Positions 59,110 through 64,000 of a DNA stretch of 64,000 nt are shown here, piece after piece (within the stretch, counting starts at the first letter, position 1; each line of letters begins with the position of its first letter). The translations under genes and the position numbers were made by a program. Below the pieces are notes generated by a model that saw only the letters and a program-made list of their open reading frames with translations, was not told the DNA's origin and ran no database searches. The stretch covers positions 32,898 to 96,897 of the forward strand of contig DAINQE010000003.1 of assembly GCA_036743055.1 (NCBI GenBank), given 5' to 3'. Origin of the DNA: Sabulitectum sp036743055. Its GTDB lineage: Bacteria; Fermentibacterota; Fermentibacteria; Fermentibacterales; JCC-6.

Positions 59110-60995
59110 CTTGAACCCTCCTTCCGCTGTTCAGGAGCGATGGCCTTCGAGGGGCATGTCTGGATGCAGGAGCCGTCCCCTATGCAGAGGTCAGGGTTGA
59201 CCATGACCTTGTCACCGCCCTGGTCCCTGATGAACGAGGGGCAGCCGAACTCCTCTATGCACTCCCTGATCAGGGTGCACTTCCCCTGGTCTATCTCCAC
59301 ATGTCTTGGGACGAAGCCGGGTTTCCTCCTCTGTTCCCTGGTGAACTTGAGCATACAGGGGTGCTTCGCTATGACAACGCTGAAACCGGGAGCCTCCAGG
59401 GCCTTTCTCACAGCTTCTGTGAGAGCGGACTGACTGTACGTATCCACTTCGGCTATATCGGTTACCCCCAGCCCCTCCAGGACCTGCCTTATGGGTATCC
59501 TCTCCGACGGGCCGTTGAAGTTCCTTCCGGAACCCGGGTGATCCTGGTGACCGGTCATGGCCGTGGTGCCGTTGTCCATCACTATAAGCGTGAACCTGTG
59601 CCTGTTGAAGAGGCCGTTGACCACACCGGGGATACCCGCGTGGAAAAAGGTGGAGTCTCCCAGGAATGCCACGGCGGTCCCCTTGCCGCCGGCAAGGGAT
59701 ATCCCCTGGGCAATTCCTGTTGAAGCCCCCATGGACATCAGCAGCCTTCCTATCCGATATGGGGGAAGGAACCCCAGGGTGTGACATCCGATGTCCGCAA
59801 CGGTGACGTCGTGTTCCCTCAGAGCTTTGCCTATGGCGTGGAATGCGCTTCTGTGGCCGCAACCGGGGCACATCTGGGGGAACCTGGGCGGAGCTTCATG
59901 GGAAACCGCTGGTTCCTGGGGAAGCACGGTCATGTCAGGCCAGATACGATGCAGTATCCCCCGGACCCTTCCCGGGGTATGCTCGCCTATCCAGTCCTCC
60001 GTTGCCTCCTTGCCCCTGATGATCACATCTATACGCTCCTGGAAGGCCGTCGCCTTAACCGCCTGTTCCATGAAGTCATCCAGTTCCTCGAGCACCAGGA
60101 CCTCTTCGTGCTTCCTGAGGAAATCCGCCACGAGGCTGCGGTCCACGGGATTGACCATGGCAAGCTTCAGTATGTCCGGTTTCTCCTCTGACAGGGAAAG
60201 GGCGTCCAGCAGGGAGAAGAATGGAAGCCCAGCCGTTATCACACCCCTGCGGGGGTTCCCGCTGTTCACCAGACGGTGAAGACCACGCTCCCCCGCGAAC
60301 TCTCCAGCCGAGGCAAGCCTTTCCAGAGCCCTTTTCTTCATTTTCGCCACCATGGCGCCGATGGGGATGTGGCTTCCCCCATCTCCACGGAAGACTTCTC
60401 CTTCAATGGGAGGAGTGTCACTAAGCCCGGCGAATGAAACCCTTTCCTTCCCATGACAGACATGGGTGGTAAGCCTGAGCATCACCGCCATTCGGTTTCG
60501 CCTGGCCAGGGAAGCCGCCTCAAGATAGAATCTGTATGCCTCGGAGGGGGAACCGGGCTCGAGCACAGGAGTGTAGCTCATCCTCGCCAGGTGCCTGTTG
60601 TCCTGCTCGTTCTGAGAGGAATGGGCGCCGGGGTCGTCCCCCACTATCACCACCATTCCCCCTGGAATGTCCATGTGGTTCAGCTGAACGAATGTGTCGG
60701 AAGCCACATTGAGCCCCACGCTCTTGAAGAATACCGCCGAGGGCATACCGCTCACCGCGGCGCCGTATGCCACCTCCAACGCCACCTTCTCGTTGACACA
60801 GAACTCGAAATGGAACGGCCTCCGCCCATGATCGATGGCGGATATCGCCGCGGCGATCTCAGGGGTGGGCGAACCGGGATAGGAAGTCACCACCTTCGTC
60901 CCGGCCTCCACCATTCCCCGTGCGATGGCGGTGTTCCCCATCACCAGCTCGGCGAATGACTCTCTGCGAAGAAGTGCGTCTCCCAGTTCCTTCAT
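59106..60995 (-). CDS. iorA: Indolepyruvate ferredoxin oxidoreductase, alpha subunit
   Basis: 629 residues from ATG 60995, with GGAGGACGG just upstream; a longer in-frame reading continues into the intergenic region but has no ribosome site. N-terminal: VTSYPGSPTPEI and GNTAIARGMVEAG; TPP-binding part: FPQMCPGCGHRSAFHAIGKAL and FLGDSTFFHAGIPGVVNG; Fe-S part: KCTLIRECIEEFGCP and DLCIGDGSCIQTCP. It oxidises aryl-pyruvates (from Trp, Phe, Tyr) to acyl-CoA, CO2 and reduced ferredoxin. The order iorA-iorB with a 4-base overlap is typical. A single one-strand transcript, divergent from the FlgO-like gene. Confidence 0.94.
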   Translation of the reverse strand: MKELGDALLRRESFAELVMGNTAIARGMVEAGTKVVTSYPGSPTPEIAAAISAIDHGRRPFHFEFCVNEKVALEVAYGAAVSGMPSAVFFKSVGLNVASDTFVQLNHMDIPGGMVVIVGDDPGAHSSQNEQDNRHLARMSYTPVLEPGSPSEAYRFYLEAASLARRNRMAVMLRLTTHVCHGKERVSFAGLSDTPPIEGEVFRGDGGSHIPIGAMVAKMKKRALERLASAGEFAGERGLHRLVNSGNPRRGVITAGLPFFSLLDALSLSEEKPDILKLAMVNPVDRSLVADFLRKHEEVLVLEELDDFMEQAVKATAFQERIDVIIRGKEATEDWIGEHTPGRVRGILHRIWPDMTVLPQEPAVSHEAPPRFPQMCPGCGHRSAFHAIGKALREHDVTVADIGCHTLGFLPPYRIGRLLMSMGASTGIAQGISLAGGKGTAVAFLGDSTFFHAGIPGVVNGLFNRHRFTLIVMDNGTTAMTGHQDHPGSGRNFNGPSERIPIRQVLEGLGVTDIAEVDTYSQSALTEAVRKALEAPGFSVVIAKHPCMLKFTREQRRKPGFVPRHVEIDQGKCTLIRECIEEFGCPSFIRDQGGDKVMVNPDLCIGDGSCIQTCPSKAIAPEQRKEGSR

Positions 60996-61103
60996 ACCGT
61001 CCTCCCTGCTGTGTTGCACGTAAATAATCTCATGGCTTGAGCATGCACAGAAACCGCCCCGGGGAAAAGGGTTCCACAACCGGGAACAACCCGCGTGTGC
61101 GTA

Positions 61104-61112
61104 TGGTATAGT
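61104..61112 (+). promoter_or_regulatory. Candidate extended -10 promoter of the FlgO/P/T-like operon
   Basis: TGG followed by TATAGT (61107-61112; 5 of 6 to TATAAT), an extended -10 element, 38 bases before the TTG start at 61150. No good -35 at 17-18 bases. Confidence 0.4.
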
Positions 61113-61149
61113 ACAAGGTTGCAGTTCCCATGAAACAGAAAGGAAGATC

Positions 61150-61722
61150 TTGAGAAGAAATACCTTATTCTCTTTTACGCTTGTTTCCATCGCGCTTGCG
61201 CTCATGTCCTGCAGCGCCGCGGAGATGGCCACCATGGGCATGAGGCCACAGTTCGCCCGTTCTCCGTCGCTTGATCAGAAGCCACAGTGGCGCACGGTGG
61301 TGCTGCCCCCCTCTTCCTCCAGCCCGTCGCAGTTGTCCAGTGCCCATGGGCTTCAGGACTTCGCCGGGATGAGCCTGCTGCAGACCGGGAAGTTCACCCT
61401 CATCGACAGATCGGTGGTGGACCAGCTCCTCGAGGAACAGGAGTTCTCCTATTCGGGAGTGGTGGACCAGGCAACCGCCGTTCAGCTGGGACGGCTCCTG
61501 GGAGCCGAAGCGGTGATGACCATCACCATAACCTCCATCACCCATGACGACTTCTGGGACGACGAGCCGAACCAGCGGGACGCCGACCTTCATGTAAAGA
61601 TCATATCCGTGGAGACCTCCGAGGTCCTCTACACCTCCGCAGGGCAGGGCTCCGACTTCGACGGCGCCGACGGCGCGCTCCGGATGGCCCTCCAGGTGGC
61701 CCTGATGGGGCTCACCCTCTAG
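61150..61722 (+). CDS. FlgO/LpoB-like lipoprotein
   Basis: 190 residues from TTG 61150 (AAAGGAAGATC upstream). Lipobox LMSC; then a CsgG/LpoB-type fold in which the most telling stretch is FTLIDRSVVDQLLEEQ, QATAVQLGRLLGAEAVMTITI (about 84-128), as in FlgO-family outer-membrane proteins of Vibrio (VVDRxxLxxVLxEQ, LGxLLGADAVVxG). It ends with SGLRMALQVALMG-like sequence (ALRMALQVALMGLTL). First gene of a three-lipoprotein operon. In Vibrio, FlgO sits in the outer membrane around the flagellar base; here its role is unknown. Confidence 0.68.
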   Translation: MRRNTLFSFTLVSIALALMSCSAAEMATMGMRPQFARSPSLDQKPQWRTVVLPPSSSSPSQLSSAHGLQDFAGMSLLQTGKFTLIDRSVVDQLLEEQEFSYSGVVDQATAVQLGRLLGAEAVMTITITSITHDDFWDDEPNQRDADLHVKIISVETSEVLYTSAGQGSDFDGADGALRMALQVALMGLTL

Positions 61723-61734
61723 GAAAGGCAAACC

Positions 61735-62700
61735 ATGAATAGAAGGATACTGGCCGCTCTGGCCATGACACTCACGCTTGCCCTTACCGCATGCGGAACC
61801 GTAGCAGGAGCCGGCATTGCCGTCTCCGCCATCGAAACCGCCGTGGAAATGTTTTCTCCCGCTCAGGTGCAGGCTCAGGTGGAGACCCTGGACCTCGCCG
61901 CCCCCAGGGCTGCGGTGCCCGGCGATATAGTGGAAACTACCTCCGCAGGCGAGATAGACTGGTCGGGTAACACCATAAGGGCAACCGGTTCCGGCGTAAT
62001 CGATCCGAACAATCCCAACCAGGCACAGGCGAGGCTGATGGCCGAGAGGGCCGCAGTGGTGGTCGCCCAGAGGAACCTCCTTGAGGCCGCCCAGGGAGTA
62101 CGGATCGACTCCGAGACCCGGGTGGAGAACTTCATGACCGACTTCGACGTGGTCTACTCCAGGGTCGAGGGCGTAGTGCGCAACGCGAGACAGGTCGGTC
62201 CCGCCAGGTATGACTCCCTGGGAGGCATAGTCGAGGTTGAGCTGGAGATGGACATACACAGCCCCTCGGGCCTTTCAGGGGCTGTTTCAGCCGCTCTCTC
62301 CGCTTCTCAGGAACAGGCACTGCCCATGACACCTCAGACGATGGACTTCCTGAACCAGTACTCCGCTCTGGTTTTCGACGGCTCCCAGGCGGGTCTGAAT
62401 CCCTCCATGTATCCCAAGATCTACGACTCCAGCGGCAATCTGCTTCTGGACACCAGCGTGTACGCATCCTACCTTGGCTCAACCGCGGAGAACGCGATAC
62501 AGATCGTCTCAGACCTGAACGCCATATTCTCCAGCCCGGGATTCTCCCAGGAGCCCTTCGTTATCCAGGTTCAGCAGGTCACCGGAGCCCTGGGCACCGA
62601 CATCGTCCTCAGTCCTGAGGACTCCGGTTCACTGGGGTGGCTGAAGGCGGGGCTTCCCTATCTTGCAGCCGCCGGCAAGTTCCTGCTGGGAGTGATCTAG
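61735..62700 (+). CDS. LPP20/FlgP-like lipoprotein
   Basis: 321 residues with lipobox LTAC (about 17-20). Residues about 75-165 match the LPP20/FlgP pattern: GNTIRATGSGV, QAQARLMAERAAVVVAQRNLLEAAQGVRIDSETRVENF, and RVEGVVRNARQV. FlgP in Vibrio and Campylobacter is such a lipoprotein and builds a disk under the outer membrane. This protein is about twice that length: residues 170-321 are an extra domain I do not recognise, ending in a hydrophobic AAAGKFLLGVI. 12 bases after the FlgO-like gene; its stop is directly followed by the next gene. Confidence 0.7.
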   Translation: MNRRILAALAMTLTLALTACGTVAGAGIAVSAIETAVEMFSPAQVQAQVETLDLAAPRAAVPGDIVETTSAGEIDWSGNTIRATGSGVIDPNNPNQAQARLMAERAAVVVAQRNLLEAAQGVRIDSETRVENFMTDFDVVYSRVEGVVRNARQVGPARYDSLGGIVEVELEMDIHSPSGLSGAVSAALSASQEQALPMTPQTMDFLNQYSALVFDGSQAGLNPSMYPKIYDSSGNLLLDTSVYASYLGSTAENAIQIVSDLNAIFSSPGFSQEPFVIQVQQVTGALGTDIVLSPEDSGSLGWLKAGLPYLAAAGKFLLGVI

Positions 62701-63867
62701 GTGACCGCCATGATGAGACTTGCTGTTCTTACTGCCGTTGTTCTTTCCTTTGGCTGCGGCGCACAGACCATGACAGTACAGCAGCAGCCGGGTCCCACTG
62801 TCCTCTCACCCCCGGAACCCGGGGAGACCGAGGTCCTGGCCGAGGGCGCCGCCGCTGTCACCTCCACCGCGGACATCGCCAGGGACAAGGCCCTGAGCGA
62901 TGCGTTGAGGAAAGCAGTGGAACAGGGAGTCGGCGTATTCATCGACTCGGAGACCCAGGTGAGCAACTTCCAGCTCATCGATGACAACATCTACTCCAGG
63001 GCCTCCGGTTATGTGAGCAGCTACCGAATAATCGACGAAGGGCTGTCAGGGGGCCTCTACAGGGTTACCATCAGGGCTTCCGTCAAGACCGGGAGCATCG
63101 AGGACGACCTTGCCGCGGTGGGTCTCCTCCTGGCCGAGCAGGGAAGGCCCCGTGTAATGGTTCTTGTGAGGGAACTGGCGGGAGGTCAGGACCTCGACGA
63201 CGTAACCATGGGCGCATCCATGTTCGAGACCCAGGTAATGGATCACTTCCGCGCCAGGGGTTTCCCGGTGGTGGACGCGGCAACGGTTCAAAGCATACTG
63301 GAAGCGGACCAGCTCAGGCTGGTCCTGGAGGGCGACGATCGCACCGCTGCGCTGCTGGGCCTTCGGGCGGGAGCGGAGATAGTGGTGTCTGGAACCGCCC
63401 TCCACGAAAGCGAAGACAGGGTCATCGCAGGTTCACGGAGAACCGTCCATGGGTACAGGGTAAGTTCCAGGGCGGTGAACTCCGCCACCGGAGCGCTGCT
63501 TGCGGCTTCCGCAATAACCGTTGAACTGCCCTTCAGCGAGAGCCAGGCCCGTTCCCGCGCCGCGGACAGCACCGCCGCCTACCTTGAGTCCGTGATACTC
63601 CAGGGCTGGACGGAAAGCGAGAACCTAACCGAGGTAGTTGCGGTAAACGCCGACTTCTCGAAGGTTCAAACCCTCCGCTCAAGGATACTCAACTCCGTCA
63701 GGGGCGTATCCGATGTGGTCACCCGGGACCTCACAGGAAGCAGGGCTACCCTCGAGGTGGTTTCCTCCACATCATCCAGTGAGGTGATGGACGGTCTCTT
63801 CCTCATGGAAGACCTGCTGACCATCACGGGTTTCTCAGGGAACAGGGTTGAGATAGAGTTCCTCTAG
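62701..63867 (+). CDS. FlgT-like lipoprotein
   Basis: 388 residues from GTG 62701, which follows the previous stop with no gap. Lipobox SFGC at about residue 16-19. The N-terminal domain (about 45-130) fits FlgT-N: ARDKALSDALRKAVEQGVGVFIDSETQVSNFQLIDDNIYSRASGYVSSYRI, the same SETxVxNF core as in the FlgP-like protein. The middle (about 140-240) is CsgG/TolB-N-like (VMVLVRELAGG, FPVVDAATVQSIL, GLRAGAEIVVSG), and the end is another small alpha/beta domain (about 300-388). Vibrio FlgT forms the H-ring of the flagellar motor. A terminator follows. Confidence 0.68.
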   Translation: MTAMMRLAVLTAVVLSFGCGAQTMTVQQQPGPTVLSPPEPGETEVLAEGAAAVTSTADIARDKALSDALRKAVEQGVGVFIDSETQVSNFQLIDDNIYSRASGYVSSYRIIDEGLSGGLYRVTIRASVKTGSIEDDLAAVGLLLAEQGRPRVMVLVRELAGGQDLDDVTMGASMFETQVMDHFRARGFPVVDAATVQSILEADQLRLVLEGDDRTAALLGLRAGAEIVVSGTALHESEDRVIAGSRRTVHGYRVSSRAVNSATGALLAASAITVELPFSESQARSRAADSTAAYLESVILQGWTESENLTEVVAVNADFSKVQTLRSRILNSVRGVSDVVTRDLTGSRATLEVVSSTSSSEVMDGLFLMEDLLTITGFSGNRVEIEFL

Positions 63868-63877
63868 AGGTCGTTCC

Positions 63878-63908
63878 AGGCCGCCTCGGATTTCCGGGGC
63901 GGCCTTTC
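63878..63908 (+). terminator. Intrinsic terminator of the FlgO/P/T-like operon
   Basis: Inverted repeat AGGCCGCC (63878-63885) and GGCGGCCT (63898-63905), extended inward by TCGG/CCGG (one T-G) to a 12-base stem with loop ATTT, then TTTCT. It begins 10 bases after the FlgT-like stop. Confidence 0.85.
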
Positions 63909-63913
63909 TAATT

Positions 63914-64000
63914 CTATCGGAATACAATGAACTTCCTTGTAACCTGGTCTTCGCCGCAGGAAAGACGCGCCATGAAGGTCCCGCTGCACTGTGGAGACCA
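63914..64000 (-). CDS. C-terminal end of a secreted protein with sorting domain (cut by window edge)
   Basis: Minus-strand frame open from the window end to TAG at 63914-63916, 28 residues. GTFMARLSCGEDQVTRKFIVFR ends the protein; spelled by parts, GTFMARL plus TRKFIVFR parallels GVYMYRM plus VRKCMVLP of the GH85 enzyme. This is the last strand pair of a FlgD-like/type IX sorting domain. The rest of the gene lies beyond the window. Confidence 0.6.
   Translation of the reverse strand, partial: WSPQCSGTFMARLSCGEDQVTRKFIVFR

Noticed and set aside
61165..62259. 364-codon minus-strand open frame opposite the FlgO/FlgP-like genes
   Set aside because: Gly/His-rich shadow; the plus-strand genes have lipoboxes, ribosome sites and family motifs.

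Overview
The window looks like one scaffold of a metagenome-assembled genome from an anaerobic bacterium with a Gram-negative (two-membrane) envelope. A run of 100 N at 17115-17214 marks a scaffolding join. The DNA is GC-rich and very compact: no intergenic stretch reaches 300 bases, many genes overlap by 4 bases (ATGA or GTGA), and GTG/TTG starts are common. I saw no rRNA, tRNA, CRISPR array, insertion sequence, phage gene or replication origin. PorV-like and OmpA-type outer-membrane proteins, many lipoproteins, 6-bladed-propeller lipoproteins, and FlgD/type-IX-like C-terminal sorting domains suggest a lineage in or near the FCB group. My best guess is Fermentibacterota (Hyd24-12, Aegiribacteria) or a close relative. 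This is inference from gene content only.

Layout. 1-4731: an outer-membrane barrel fused to a ComEA-like helix-hairpin-helix domain, a second barrel, a DHH phosphoesterase and a sugar-nucleotide epimerase. 4811-16329: secreted and envelope proteins (M16 and S9 peptidases, FN3 lipoproteins, a DUF2259 protein, a tandem pair of 280-residue secreted proteins), a diguanylate cyclase, a DUF5343 protein and a TauE-type permease. 16326-24819: a minus-strand housekeeping operon phoH-pgpH-ybeY-CBS protein-recO-glyQS-valS, with valS broken by the assembly gap. 24887-28368: a LysM protein plus coiled-coil lipoprotein, then VanZ-like and GAF/degenerate-GGDEF genes. 28628-35599: rho-rpmE, then DUF1385-prfA-prmC-ispG-glnA. 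35622-46104: two propeller lipoproteins, an MBL hydrolase, a cyclase, RNase D, outer-membrane proteins, acylphosphatase and an AEC permease. 46105-55032: a GH85 endoglycosidase with a CRTAC1-like protein, and an operon of acyl-CoA synthetase (ADP-forming)/GNAT, nitroreductase, aminopeptidase P and tadA. 55158-64000: a small heat-shock protein, tldD-pmbA, iorAB, a three-lipoprotein operon resembling flgO-flgP-flgT, and the end of one more sorted secreted protein.

How it fits together. Secreted and periplasmic peptidases and an N-glycan-cleaving enzyme could supply amino acids and sugars. IorAB would oxidise aryl-pyruvates to acyl-CoA with ferredoxin, and the ADP-forming acyl-CoA synthetase, which keeps its catalytic histidine, could turn that acyl-CoA into ATP. 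Isoprenoids come from the MEP route (ispG). Signalling genes point to both c-di-GMP (GGEEF) and c-di-AMP (PgpH). The least explained parts are the FlgO/P/T-like operon, the PorV-HhH fusion and the tandem 280-residue pair.
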